The notes: generated by a model not told the origin, from the sequence alone. Positions 1 through 7,823 are shown, counted from the first letter of the stretch. The stretch: DNA of 41,717 nt from Magnetococcales bacterium (GCA_015231375.1 JADGBT010000033.1:1-41717); one strand, 5' to 3'. Made by a program: numbers and translations.

Positions 1-705
1 GATCCGCGCCCGCTTCAACTCCTCTTTCAACCGTGCATACTCCGGCAGCACCGCTCCCACCCTGGCCCAGAAGGCCGGGGAGTGATTCATTTCGTGGCGG
101 TGGCACAGTTCATGGACGATCACGTAGTCCACCACCCGGGCGGGCAGAAGCATCAATTGCCAGTTGAGGCTGATGGCCCCTTTGGACGAACAGCTTCCCC
201 AGCGGGTGGATTGGCCGCGAATGGTCAAGGTGTGGACCGTGATTTCCATCCCCTCGGCCCAGAGGCGCAGACGGGTGGTCAGATGGATGCGGGCCTGTTG
301 GCGATACCACCGTTCCAGGGTGTTTTTCAGATCGTTCGGGGTCAGAGGGGCGGGGACGTGCAGAACAGACCCCACCCGGCGTACCCGGGGGCTGCCGCCG
401 TCGGCGACCACCCGCAGGGTCAGGTGTTCGTCCAGCAGGGTCAACAGGGCGCCGTCTTCCAGAACGGGACGTTTTTCCAGGGTCGCGCGCCGGGTGGACA
501 ACAGCCAGTCGGCCTGCTCCCGGATGAATCGTTCCACCAGCGGCGTGCCCATGCGTAATGGGGCGCGGGCCTCGATGACACCTTCGGCGGTCACGCGCAG
601 ACTCAGGCGCGTGCGCAGGGGATGACGCACCAGGGTGTAGGCAATGGGGTGGTCGTCCACGAGCATGGACAGGGTGCCATGGGAAAGAACGGGTGCATGT
701 GTCAT
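1..705 (-). CDS. YgjP-type (DUF45/M48-like) zinc metallopeptidase, 3' end cut by window edge
   Basis: The 235 visible residues are open to position 1, so the C-terminus lies outside the window. The key motif near the end is HELCHRHEMNHSPAFW: an HExxH zinc site followed by the HS..FW signature of the YgjP/DUF45 family (SprT/M48-like fold). An upstream WGSCSSKGAISLNW block is the other family signature. Family members are about 230-240 residues, so only a few residues are missing. There is no signal peptide, so it is probably cytoplasmic. The ATG at 703-705 is the first start in frame. The physiological substrate is unknown. Confidence 0.85.
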   Translation of the reverse strand, partial: MTHAPVLSHGTLSMLVDDHPIAYTLVRHPLRTRLSLRVTAEGVIEARAPLRMGTPLVERFIREQADWLLSTRRATLEKRPVLEDGALLTLLDEHLTLRVVADGGSPRVRRVGSVLHVPAPLTPNDLKNTLERWYRQQARIHLTTRLRLWAEGMEITVHTLTIRGQSTRWGSCSSKGAISLNWQLMLLPARVVDYVIVHELCHRHEMNHSPAFWARVGAVLPEYARLKEELKRARI

Positions 706-730
706 GGTGGCTGTTTTTTTAGTATGGACG

Positions 731-786
731 CCAAAGGGGGGTTGGAGCATCGTCCCCAACCCCCCTTTTTTTCAATGGACGCGATC
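731..786. repeat. G/C-run hairpin, possible fragment of dispersed element and terminator
   Basis: AAAGGGGGGTTGG (731-743) pairs with CCAACCCCCCTTT, followed on the plus strand by a T-run and TTTCAATGGACG. The T-run-CAATGG end matches the outer end of the hairpin elements near 7341 and 29240. It lies between flaG (stop at 845) and the YgjP-type gene, so it may also end flaG transcription, although the minus strand has no clean U-tract after the stem. Confidence 0.5.
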
Positions 787-844
787 ACCTTCCGATCCCT
801 GGCGACAGCCGAGTGGCTCCGCCGCCAGGGTATCATGCCATCAT

Positions 845-1240
845 TCAGACGGCGCTTCCGAAGAGCATTCCTTCCAGATCGCGCATCTGTTTGACCAGGT
901 CCACCATGCGTTCGCCAGGCAGTTGACGAATGACATTCTCGGTCCCCTGATCCACCACCGACACCACCACCTGCTTGAGCTCCCGGTCCATGCCGAAACG
1001 CAGACTGTTGAAACCGCTCAAGGATTGGGTGATCTCCTCGGCCAATCCCTTGAGGGAGAGTTTGCGCGTCTCTTCTGGACGCACTTCCGCTGCCGCCAGG
1101 GATTTTTCCGCCTCGTACAGACTTTTATCGAACGCACTGCCGGCCCGATAGCGACCGGAAGAGAGACTGCCCGATCGAAGTCCGCTGTCCACCCGGGTTC
1201 TCGATCCTGCGACATCCAGTATGTTGACAATGCTTTCCAT
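845..1240 (-). CDS. flaG: FlaG-family flagellar protein
   Basis: This 131-residue protein ends in the FlaG core: LRFGMDRELKQVVVSVVD, then a VIRQLPGERMVDL stretch resembling the family's VIRQIP..E...L signature. FlaG proteins act at the flagellar filament and influence its length; the precise role here is inferred. The N-terminal 60 residues are variable, as is usual. The ATG at 1240 is preceded by GGAG with 6 bases of spacing. The flagellin gene stops only 15 bases upstream, so the two are probably co-transcribed in the order flagellin then flaG. Confidence 0.85.
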   Translation of the reverse strand: MESIVNILDVAGSRTRVDSGLRSGSLSSGRYRAGSAFDKSLYEAEKSLAAAEVRPEETRKLSLKGLAEEITQSLSGFNSLRFGMDRELKQVVVSVVDQGTENVIRQLPGERMVDLVKQMRDLEGMLFGSAV

Positions 1241-1255
1241 GGTGCGCTCCCTTTA

Positions 1256-2077
1256 CTACTTCAGGAGTTGCAAAGCGATCTGCGGTTGCTGATTGGCCTG
1301 GGCCAGGATGGCCGTGCCCGCCTGTTGCAGAATCGAATTGCGGGTGAGGTTGGCCGTCTCCGCCGCGATGTCGGCGTCCGTGATGCGGGAACGCGAAGCC
1401 GAGGTGTTCTCCGACACGTTGGACAGATTGGCGATCACCGCCTCGAAGCGATTCTGGAACGCCCCCAGATGGGCGCGAATGTCCGACACCGAATTCAACG
1501 CATTGTCCAGCGTGGTGATCGCCGTATTGGCCAAGGCGTTGGTCGAGACCGCGATGGCATTGACACCCAAATTGGTGGCCGTGGCACCCTTCACGCTCAT
1601 CGAGATGTTCTGGTCCGCGTCCGCTCCCACATGAAAGACACGCGCCGTCTCCCAATCGCCGTTCAACAGGCTTTTGTTATTGAATTCGGTCTGATCGGCG
1701 ATGCGGGTGATCTCCAACGCCAACTGATCGATCTCTTTTTGGATGTCGGCACGATCCGTGGTGGTCAACGTCGCGTTGGCCGCCTGCACCGCCAGCTCAC
1801 GCATCCGTTGCAAACCGTTGCTGGTCTCCTCCAGAGCGCCTTCGGCCACCTGCATCATCGAAATGCTGTCATTGGCATTGCGGGCCGCCTGGTTGATGCC
1901 GCGAATCTGAGCGGTCATGCGGGTGGCGATGGTCAGACCGGCGGCGTCATCCTTGGCGCTGTTGATCCGCAGACCCGAAGAGAGTCTCTGGAACGTGGTG
2001 CTCAACGACCGGGTGGTACCGTCCAGCTTGCGTTGGGCGTTCAAGGCGGCGAGATTGGTGTTGATGCTGATCGACAT
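1256..2077 (-). CDS. Flagellin (copy 1)
   Basis: This 273-residue flagellin begins MSISINTNLAALNAQRKL and ends QANQQPQIALQLLK, the conserved D0/D1 helices that polymerise the filament core. At this length the variable D2/D3 surface domain is essentially absent. The start is the ATG at 2077, with GGAGG 5 bases upstream; an upstream in-frame extension has no ribosome site. It is the same length as copy 2 and highly similar at both ends, indicating a tandem duplication. It is followed by flaG after 15 bases. The protein is secreted by the flagellar type III system, so no Sec signal is expected. Confidence 0.95.
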   Translation of the reverse strand: MSISINTNLAALNAQRKLDGTTRSLSTTFQRLSSGLRINSAKDDAAGLTIATRMTAQIRGINQAARNANDSISMMQVAEGALEETSNGLQRMRELAVQAANATLTTTDRADIQKEIDQLALEITRIADQTEFNNKSLLNGDWETARVFHVGADADQNISMSVKGATATNLGVNAIAVSTNALANTAITTLDNALNSVSDIRAHLGAFQNRFEAVIANLSNVSENTSASRSRITDADIAAETANLTRNSILQQAGTAILAQANQQPQIALQLLK

Positions 2078-2091
2078 GTGTGCCTCCATTG

Positions 2092-2110
2092 GAAACGAAT
2101 CATTCGTTTC
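2092..2110. repeat. Perfect 9-bp inverted repeat in the flagellin 5' leader
   Basis: GAAACGAAT-C-ATTCGTTTC is a perfect inverted repeat just upstream of the ribosome site of flagellin copy 1. In RNA it would form an 8-bp stem with a 3-base loop. It could stabilise the mRNA or control translation. Read on the plus strand it is followed by a T-run, so it could also stop transcription entering from the left. Confidence 0.5.
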
Positions 2111-2229
2111 TTTTTTTAAAGAATACTCTATCCATCCCTGGCAAAAAGATGGGGTGATCTTTTGAGCGGGCCACCCCAACCCGCAAACGCTACATGAAAC
2201 CTTCCAATCAAGATCATTGAAAGCGGGAC

Positions 2230-2256
2230 TTTACGACCCACGACATACGCTCTTTA
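2230..2256 (-). promoter_or_regulatory. Possible sigma-28-like flagellin promoter
   Basis: On the minus strand TAAA is followed after 15 bases by GTCGTAAA, matching 5 of 8 bases of the sigma-28 -10 box GCCGATAA at the right spacing. It lies about 150 bases upstream of the flagellin copy 1 start. The match is partial and no comparable site was seen upstream of copy 2. Confidence 0.25.
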
Positions 2257-2322
2257 TTGTGTCAAGATTTTCACGCAACCCATCCCTTTCCTCATGAATC
2301 ATAACGACATCATGACTTTAAT

Positions 2323-2358
2323 GGTTACTTTAACGGTTACTTTAACGGTTACTTCAAC
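2323..2358. repeat. Three tandem 12-bp repeats
   Basis: GGTTACTTTAAC occurs at 2323 and 2335, with a variant GGTTACTTCAAC at 2347. The last unit runs into the decayed flagellin 3' end, where TTACTTCAACAG corresponds to the sequence around a flagellin stop codon. The array probably arose by slippage or duplication from that gene end. Confidence 0.7.
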
Positions 2359-2400
2359 AGTTACAGCGCACTCTGCGGTTGCTGGTTGTCCTGGGCCAAC
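2353..2400 (-). pseudogene. Decayed 3' end of a third flagellin gene
   Basis: Read on the minus strand this 48-base stretch translates as LAQDNQQPQSAL-stop-LLK, matching the flagellin C-terminus (LAQANQQPQIALQLLK) with several substitutions and an in-frame stop where Q is expected. No upstream flagellin sequence remains. It sits between the two intact flagellins, so it is probably the leftover end of an extra copy lost by recombination between tandem genes. Confidence 0.7.
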
Positions 2401-2432
2401 AATCACCATCGACTCAACGTCTGCTGCATCCT

Positions 2433-3254
2433 TTACTTCAACAGTTGCAGCGCAATCTGCGGTTGCTGATTGGCCTGGGCCAGAATCGCCGTACCCGCTT
2501 GTTGCAGGATGCTGTTGCGGGTCAACTCCGCGCTTTCGTTGGCGATATCCGCATCCATGATCCGTGAGCGGGAGGCGGCGGTGTTCTCCGACACGTTGGA
2601 CAGATTGGCGATCACCATCTCGAAACGGTTCTGGAACGCTCCCAGATGGGCGCGGATGTCCGACACCGAATCCAGCGCGCTGTCCAACGTGGCCAGGGCG
2701 GTGTTGGCGGCGGTGGCCGTGCTGATCAACAGTCCATTCACACCCAGCTTGGTGGCCGTGGCCCCCTTCACGCTCATCGAGATGTTTTGACCATTGTCCG
2801 GACCCACATGGAAGGCCCGCGCCGTCTCCCAGTCGCCATTCAACAGGCTTTGATTGTTGAACTCGGTTTGAGACGCGATCCGGTCGATCTCGGCCAGCAG
2901 TTGATTGACCTCTTTTTGCAAATCCATCCGGTCCGACGAACTCAGCGTGCCATTGGCCGCCTGCACCGACAACTCACGCATCCGTTGCAGACTGTTGGTG
3001 GTCTCGTCCAAGGCTCCTTCGGTCACCTGCATCATCGAGATGCCGTCATTGGCATTGCGCACCGCTTGATTCAGGCCACGGATCTGCGCCGTCATCCGGG
3101 TCGAAATCGCCATGCCTGCCGCGTCATCCTTGGCGCTGTTGATGCGCAGGCCGGAAGAGAGACGCTGAAAGGTGTTCGTCAAGGCGTGGGTGGAGCGCAT
3201 CAGATTGCGCTGGGCGGTCAGGGACGTGACATTGGTGGCGATCGAAAAAGACAT
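2433..3254 (-). CDS. Flagellin (copy 2)
   Basis: This 273-residue flagellin has N-terminal MSFSIATNVTSLTAQRNL and C-terminal QANQQPQIALQLLK D0/D1 sequences, and is the same length as copy 1. The region following the N-terminal helix, with the RLSSGLRINSAKDDAAG motif, is almost unchanged between the two; differences cluster in the middle. The ATG at 3254 is preceded by GGAGGAT. Its own leader of several hundred bases suggests separate transcription from copy 1, which could allow the two filament subunits to be expressed at different levels. Confidence 0.95.
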   Translation of the reverse strand: MSFSIATNVTSLTAQRNLMRSTHALTNTFQRLSSGLRINSAKDDAAGMAISTRMTAQIRGLNQAVRNANDGISMMQVTEGALDETTNSLQRMRELSVQAANGTLSSSDRMDLQKEVNQLLAEIDRIASQTEFNNQSLLNGDWETARAFHVGPDNGQNISMSVKGATATKLGVNGLLISTATAANTALATLDSALDSVSDIRAHLGAFQNRFEMVIANLSNVSENTAASRSRIMDADIANESAELTRNSILQQAGTAILAQANQQPQIALQLLK

Positions 3255-3937
3255 GTTATAATCCTCCCTGTGCGGATCCCACTGTCAGGATCTCGCGATG
3301 AATGACTTCCTTCCCTGGTCACTTCGGAACCGCTCATTGACACGCAGGCCGGTCCGTGCCTGACTTTCCCGCAAGCCGCGTCAGCGTTCACGCCATCCAA
3401 TTCAGAAGGCGATACACGCGGCACACGCTTGGCAGCGAGAGTTTTGATCCACCAAAATACCCTTTTTCAGTCGTTCTCGGCGGCTTTTCAGTCGAATGAA
3501 AGCCATCCGATCCCTTTTGATCAGGATACGGGTCGGTCCAGCCGATCAAACAGACAATCTGGAATGGGACCGGTCATCGGTCCGGGAACAACGAGAGGAT
3601 AGGCATTGACAAGACATGGCGTGTGACCTCCTGACCCCGGACCCATACATGGATTCCGTATCGTGATCGTCCCTGACTGGAGATGGGTTGTTCATTTCAA
3701 GGGCCAACCCCGGCCCTTATGCGATGATTGTCGATCTTTCGATCATCGCTGTCCCGACCATCCTTGACCGGGTGCTTGCTGTATTTATCGGTGTGTCCGG
3801 CCGGGAAGTTTAATCCATTTTTCCCGTTTTTTTATTGGCTTCCAATCTTCTGGAACCCGGTGCAGCACCGCTTGAGATCCTGTATCGGCGACCCGCGCGC
3901 CGGGGTTGAACCTTTTTACGCGGGTCGTCCAAAAAAG
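3255..3937. other. Gene-free 683-base region between flagellin copy 2 and motE-like gene
   Basis: No convincing coding sequence was found. Hairpins are present: GGACCG/CGGTCC (3567-3583), AAGGGCC/GGCCCTT (3699-3718) and GCGATGAT/ATCATCGC (3721-3749). The right end holds the putative terminator of the motE-like gene and the left end should hold the flagellin promoter, but no clear sigma-28 or sigma-54 box was recognised. Confidence 0.5.
3889..3927 (-). terminator. Hairpin just downstream of motE-like gene
   Basis: CGACCCGCG (3889-3897) and CGCGGGTCG (3919-3927) form a perfect 9-bp stem with a 21-base loop, starting 11 bases after the stop of the motE-like gene. There is no U-tract, so it may be a weak terminator or an mRNA-protecting hairpin. 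Confidence 0.4.
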
Positions 3938-4639
3938 TCAGAAAGCTTGGGGAACGGGTGCGCCCTGGGGAGCCGGGGGTTTGCCTCCCGGAGTCGCCAG
4001 GGAGGCTGGTGGCGGTTCGGGAGTCTGGGCGGCCAGATTCGGCAGCGGCGCTGCGAAGGGCTGACCCGATGGGGCGGCGGCCTCCTCCGGGTCCTCGCCC
4101 CGTTTGGCGGCGATGGGCACGCCGATGGCCTCGGACAACTGCACCGCGTCTGCCACATCCATGCGGCTCAAGATCTTGGCGGCCACCTTTTCCGGCACGG
4201 CCTTGAGCGCCTTGACCGCCGTTTCCCGATCCATGGCCATCAGACTGGCGGCTGCGGCCTTGGGCTTCATGCCCGCGTAGATCTTGGCCAACCGCTTGAT
4301 ATTGGCATCATCCATCACTTTTTCCTGGGCCAGATCTTCGCGGATGTTCTGGCGCAGCACCTCCAGGGCGGCGATGCGCTTGTTCATCTTCTCTTCCAGC
4401 CGCTTGAGGTCCACTTCGCGCAGTTCCTGAAGTTTTTCCCGCTCATCCAGGGCCATGCGACGTTTCTCCAACCCCTCCAGCAGCGCGATGGGGTCTTTGG
4501 CCAGACCGAAATCGGCCATTTTGGCGCTTTTGGCCTTTTCTTCGTGTTCCGCGACCCAGGCCGGAACCGCTCCGGCCAGCAGGACCACCAACACGGCCGA
4601 CACACTCACGATGATGCGTGTACGTCTGGAAATGTTCAC
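3938..4639 (-). CDS. MotE-like flagellar motor chaperone (MgtE_N/FliG-like domain)
   Basis: This 233-residue protein has one N-terminal membrane segment (residues about 8-30), a long charged coiled coil (about 50-105), and an MgtE intracellular-N-like helical domain (about 110-170) containing IYAGMKPKAAAASLMAMD and VAAKILSRMD. It ends in a Pro/Ala-rich tail. This arrangement matches the MotE family, periplasmic chaperones of flagellar motor proteins in alphaproteobacteria. The start ATG overlaps the fliJ stop (ATGA), so the two are translationally coupled. MotE is the best fit, but no motB/motC is nearby to confirm it. Confidence 0.7.
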   Translation of the reverse strand: MNISRRTRIIVSVSAVLVVLLAGAVPAWVAEHEEKAKSAKMADFGLAKDPIALLEGLEKRRMALDEREKLQELREVDLKRLEEKMNKRIAALEVLRQNIREDLAQEKVMDDANIKRLAKIYAGMKPKAAAASLMAMDRETAVKALKAVPEKVAAKILSRMDVADAVQLSEAIGVPIAAKRGEDPEEAAAPSGQPFAAPLPNLAAQTPEPPPASLATPGGKPPAPQGAPVPQAF

Positions 4640-5103
4640 GCCAAACCCCTCCTTGCCTGAAACTGACCGTCCGGATCCCGACCGACCCGCTGGATCGCCA
4701 CCATATCCATCTGTTTCATCTCCTCACGGTGCGCTTCGTGTTGCTGACGCGCATCCTCTTTCTTGGCCAGCACCTCGGCCTGTTGCAACTGCATGCGGGT
4801 TCCACGCCACGTCTCGCGGGCCGCCTCCGATTCCTGCTGCGCGCGACGCAACGCCATGGTCAATCGTTCACGCCGCCACGCCTGACCCGACAGATAGGCG
4901 TCCAGCAGGCCCGGAGCGGGCCGTTCGGGGCCGGGCGCGGCCAGGGCGTCGATGGCCGCTTTTTTCTCTTCGGCGGTCTCTTGGTCCAACACCGCGATCC
5001 GCTGACGCAAATCCTCGATGCGCGCCAGCGTCCTGGCGAATGCCTGACCGGCTGCCTCCTCCTTGAGACGCCGCAACTCCTCCAAGCGGGAAAAACGGTT
5101 CAC
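4636..5103 (-). CDS. fliJ: FliJ-like flagellar export protein
   Basis: This 155-residue, almost entirely coiled-coil protein starts VNRFSRLEELRRLKEE and continues with heptad-rich helices up to a charged C-terminus, as in FliJ, the stalk of the flagellar type III export ATPase. FliJ members are about 140-150 residues. The GTG at 5103 is chosen because GGAGGG lies 3 bases upstream of ACG-GTG and because the longer reading frame upstream is not FliJ-like. It overlaps the downstream motE-like gene by 4 bases. The usual partner fliI is not next to it. Sequence alone does not separate FliJ strongly from other coiled coils; the context supports it. Confidence 0.7.
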   Translation of the reverse strand: MNRFSRLEELRRLKEEAAGQAFARTLARIEDLRQRIAVLDQETAEEKKAAIDALAAPGPERPAPGLLDAYLSGQAWRRERLTMALRRAQQESEAARETWRGTRMQLQQAEVLAKKEDARQQHEAHREEMKQMDMVAIQRVGRDPDGQFQARRGLA

Positions 5104-5248
5104 CGTCCCTCCAGTCCAAAAAAATGGTCCCGACACCCAGATGGAGACTCGCCATTCCCGTCCGCATGACGCACACTTCTCAATGAACGCATGCGGGACA
5201 TCCACCCATCCAATCCATCTCAACAGATAAAAATTCTTAGCAATTATC

Positions 5249-6670
5249 ATGCCCACCATCAAGCCCAGACTCCGCCGCACCGCCAGAACGCTTTGCCTGC
5301 CTCTGCTGGTTCTGCTGGGCTGCGCGCCGTCTTTCCTGCGGGCAGAAGAGAGGGAGCGGCACATGGTGGTGCTCGCCCTGGGGCCGGAAACCACCGAACT
5401 GTTGCGCCGCATCGGCGAACCTTTGGCGCAGGCGGCGGATCTGCCTCCCAAAGAGGTCCGGTTTCACGTGGTGCTCAATCCCACCCTCAACGCCTTTGCC
5501 CTGCTCAACCGCCATATCGTGTTGAACAGCGGTCTGCTGTTGGCGGTTCGGGACCGCGACGAGCTGGCCGGAGTCATGGCCCACGAAATCGGTCATCTCA
5601 AAGCCGGGCACCATCTGCAACTGGAATCCCTGTCGCAGAAGCTGTCGATTCAGACCCTGATCACCACCGCAGCCGGCATTCTGGCCGGCATGGCCTCCCG
5701 TGACGGACGGGTCAGTCAGGCGGTGATCACCGGTGGCGCGGCCTCGGCCCAGACCAACATGCTGGAGTCCATCCGTCGCAAGGAGAGCCAGTCCGACCGG
5801 ATCGCGGTCGCTTTGCTGGCGCGTACCGGTTTCAATCCCGATGGACTGGCCAGTTTCATGAATCGTCTGGTGCAGCAGCAACGGATCGCCACCCTGCCTC
5901 CGCCCTATCTGCTCACCCATCCCGTCACCACCGAACGGCTGTTGGATGCCCGGCGCATGGCCGCAGAAGAGCCGGTCCATCCCAACAGGCGTCCCGATTC
6001 CGAGGAAAACCGGCTGCTGGCACGGGTGCGCGCCATTCTGGAGGCCGAAACCCACGATTCCCCGGAAGAGAGCATTCTTCGTTTTCGCGCACGCCTCAAG
6101 CTCGATCCGGGCAATCTGGCCCTGGAGCAGGGGTTGGCCGAAGCCCTGCGTGCCGCCGGCAAACTCCCCGAGGCCGAAGCCCTGTTCAGCACCCTGGTGA
6201 AACAGCACCCGGATGATTTTCATCTGTTGCGCCATCGGGGGGTGACCCGCATCGAGATGGGGCGCTTCGCCGAGGCCGAACAGGATCTCAAGGCGGCCAT
6301 CGCCGGTTTGCCCGATCAGGCCGATCTGCAATTCCGCCTCGCCTTTGCCCTGAAGGAGCAGCAAAAACCACTGGAGGCCATGCGCATTCTGCGTCAGCTG
6401 ACGGCCCAGTACCCGGATGAGCCCCGTTATTTTTATCTGTTGGGCATTTGCGAAGGTCAGGCCGGACACCACGGGGAGGGACATCTGGCCCTGGGGCGGC
6501 ACAATGTCTTGATCCAGGAGCGAGACAATGCCCTCTGGCACTTTCAGGAGGCCATGCGGCGTCTGCCCGCCGGGTCGCCCGAACATGCCATTGCCAAACG
6601 TGAGGAAAAACTGGCGCGCGAGATGCCGCGTAAACCCGAACCCCAGGAAAAAGAACGCAAACGGCGTTAA
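5249..6670 (+). CDS. M48-family metalloprotease with TPR repeats (BepA/YfgC-like), probable lipoprotein
   Basis: This 473-residue protein has an N-terminal signal with lipobox LLGC (Cys25), then an M48 protease domain with AHEIGHLKAGH (zinc ligands His112 and His116, catalytic Glu113). The third ligand is in KESQSDR (Glu179, Asp183). The C-terminal half (about 255-450) consists of tetratricopeptide helices with D/P-rich turns. BepA-type proteases act in the periplasm on outer-membrane protein assembly, degrading stalled LptD or BAM substrates; the TPR part binds partners. A lipidated form is less usual than the soluble E. coli BepA. The gene stands alone, divergent from fliJ and convergent with trmL. 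Confidence 0.88.
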   Translation: MPTIKPRLRRTARTLCLPLLVLLGCAPSFLRAEERERHMVVLALGPETTELLRRIGEPLAQAADLPPKEVRFHVVLNPTLNAFALLNRHIVLNSGLLLAVRDRDELAGVMAHEIGHLKAGHHLQLESLSQKLSIQTLITTAAGILAGMASRDGRVSQAVITGGAASAQTNMLESIRRKESQSDRIAVALLARTGFNPDGLASFMNRLVQQQRIATLPPPYLLTHPVTTERLLDARRMAAEEPVHPNRRPDSEENRLLARVRAILEAETHDSPEESILRFRARLKLDPGNLALEQGLAEALRAAGKLPEAEALFSTLVKQHPDDFHLLRHRGVTRIEMGRFAEAEQDLKAAIAGLPDQADLQFRLAFALKEQQKPLEAMRILRQLTAQYPDEPRYFYLLGICEGQAGHHGEGHLALGRHNVLIQERDNALWHFQEAMRRLPAGSPEHAIAKREEKLAREMPRKPEPQEKERKRR

Positions 6671-6692
6671 CCCGCGATCATCATGGAGAGGT

Positions 6693-6747
6693 CAACTTTT
6701 GAAAAATAAAGCGGGGGTCTGGGGGATTCTTCCCCCAGGGTTTTGAC
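6693..6747 (+). repeat. Dispersed hairpin element, copy A
   Basis: The sequence runs CAACTTTTGAAAAATAAAGC, then GGGGGTCTGGGGGATTC and TTCCCCCAGGGTTTTGAC. CTGGGGGA pairs with TCCCCCAG (6719-6738). It shares its flanks with copies near 7341, 29018 and 29240. Copies A and B are in opposite orientation on either side of trmL. This copy could also serve as a terminator for the M48 gene. Confidence 0.75.
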
Positions 6748-6776
6748 TTTAAAACTTTACTTGATGAGAATTCCCC

Positions 6777-7247
6777 TCACACCATCCCCCTAAACCCCAC
6801 CTGCCGCGAAGCCTCATACACAATCACCGCCACACTCTGCGCCAGATTCAAACTGCGCGCTTTGGGATGCATGGGAATGCGCATTAACCGTTCGGAAAAC
6901 ATCTCCAGCAACGCCGCAGGCAGACCACTCCCCTCGGAGCCAAACAAAAACCAATCCCCCTCGGCAAAGGCATGCTCCACATGGGTCCGGGTCGCCTTGG
7001 TGGTGGCCGCGAACACGCGCGCCTCCAGGGGCAACTGCTCCCGAAACGCGTTCCAGTCGTCCCAGCGTCGCACCATGGCCCACTCCCGATAGTCCATGCC
7101 CGCGCGACGCACCCCCGCCGCGTCCAAACGAAACCCCAATGGACCAATCAAATGCAATTCCGCCCCCGTCGCCGCGCAGGTGCGCAACACCGCTCCGGCG
7201 TTCTGGGGGATCTCCGGTTGATGCAGAACAATGCGCAAGGGCAACAC
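6777..7247 (-). CDS. trmL: tRNA (cytidine(34)-2'-O)-methyltransferase TrmL
   Basis: This is a 156-residue SPOUT methyltransferase; E. coli TrmL is 157. Motifs are LHQPEIPQNAGAVLRTCAAT near the start, the central IGPLGF and RRAGMDY, then FLFGSEGSGLP and the C-terminal IPMHPKARSLNLAQSVAV, which form the knotted SAM-binding site. TrmL methylates the wobble ribose of tRNA-Leu isoacceptors. The GTG at 7247 is preferred because GGGAGC lies 4 bases upstream and the length matches the family; a TTG at 7268 would add 7 unconserved residues. The gene is bracketed by inverted hairpin elements. Confidence 0.93.
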   Translation of the reverse strand: MLPLRIVLHQPEIPQNAGAVLRTCAATGAELHLIGPLGFRLDAAGVRRAGMDYREWAMVRRWDDWNAFREQLPLEARVFAATTKATRTHVEHAFAEGDWFLFGSEGSGLPAALLEMFSERLMRIPMHPKARSLNLAQSVAVIVYEASRQVGFRGMV

Positions 7248-7340
7248 GGTCGCTCCCGAATGTTTCAAGAAATGAAGGCTCCAGCTTTACCAGGATGCCC
7301 GCCTGGTTTGCGGCAAGGCGCGCGGTCAACGCATCAAGGC

Positions 7341-7396
7341 AAAACCCTGGGAGAAGAATCTCCCAGACCCGCTCTTTTTTTTCAATGGTTGATGGA
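7341..7396 (-). repeat. Dispersed hairpin element, copy B (inverted relative to A)
   Basis: AAAACC, then CTGGGAGA-AGAA-TCTCCCAG (7347-7366), then ACCCGCTC, a T-run and CAATGGTTGATGG. It is the reverse orientation of copy A, and the CAATGGTTG end matches copy D at 29281. It lies upstream of trmL. Confidence 0.75.
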
Positions 7397-7431
7397 CATT
7401 CAAGAGGGAAGGGGGGGAAGCGTGACCTCAC

Positions 7432-7548
7432 TGGGACATCGAGCATGGTTTGACAGCCAAGTCCGAAACCATCCAATGGATGTTCGGTGTGGCCGCCGGG
7501 CAGGCGGTGTTCATCCTGACGATCCTCAAAATGTTCCCGACTCGTTAA
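7432..7548 (+). pseudogene. Fossil C-terminal end of a coiled-coil/transmembrane protein (DUF1640-like)
   Basis: One plus-strand frame reads ...LTAKSETIQWMFGVAAG, then QAVFILTILKMFPTR-stop: a charged helix end, then a single membrane helix of about 20 residues and a stop at 7546-7548. Ending with WMFG plus a terminal membrane helix is typical of DUF1640/CCDC90-like proteins. The frame is closed by a TGA at 7423, just before this tail, and no coiled coil precedes it. Family assignment is by eye only. Confidence 0.4.
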
Positions 7549-7626
7549 GCCCATCCCTCTGCCTTGTCACCCCAACAGCCAAGAACGACCACACCACAGC
7601 AGGGCAGAGAGGGGGAAAACGAGAGC

Positions 7627-7671
7627 CAAAAAAAAAGCACTCGACCGAAAGGGTGGTCAAGTGCTTTTTTT
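7627..7671 (-). terminator. Rho-independent terminator after tRNA-Asn
   Basis: On the minus strand AGCACTTGACC pairs with GGTCGAGTGCT (one T-G or mismatch step), followed by a run of nine T. It begins about 10 bases after the tRNA 3' end. A T-run on the other strand makes it potentially bidirectional. Confidence 0.85.
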
Positions 7672-7676
7672 GAATC

Positions 7677-7752
7677 TGGCTCCCCGGCCCGGACTCGAAC
7701 CAGGGACAAGGTGGTTAACAGCCACCTGCTCTACCAACTGAGCTACCGGGGA
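7677..7752 (-). tRNA. tRNA-Asn (anticodon GTT)
   Basis: This is a 76-nt cloverleaf on the minus strand. The acceptor TCCCCGG pairs with CCGGGGA, the D arm is GCTC-AGTTGGTA-GAGC, and the anticodon arm GGTGG-CTGTTAA-CCACC has anticodon GTT. The T arm is CCTGG-TTCGAGT-CCGGG, with discriminator G and encoded CCA. It is followed by a strong terminator. tRNA genes are frequent integration sites, and the fossil tail at 7432-7548 lies close by, but no integrase or attachment duplication was seen. Confidence 0.97.
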
Positions 7753-7823
7753 ATGAGCTCGAAAAAATAGTGGATCCTGACGCGCAAGTCAAGCGCTTTT
7801 TTCAGAAGGGTCTGTTTTTATCC

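Noticed and set aside
644-2119. Long plus-strand open frame over the flagellin and flaG genes
   Set aside because: It is the antisense shadow of the minus-strand flagellin and flaG genes, whose protein families are clear.
3255-3480. Sigma-54 or sigma-28 promoter upstream of flagellin copy 2
   Set aside because: GG-to-GC spacing did not fit sigma-54 and no TAAA-N15-GCCGATAA match was found.
7269-7640. Attachment site or integrase remnant next to tRNA-Asn
   Set aside because: No duplication of the tRNA 3' end and no recombinase frame is visible within the window.
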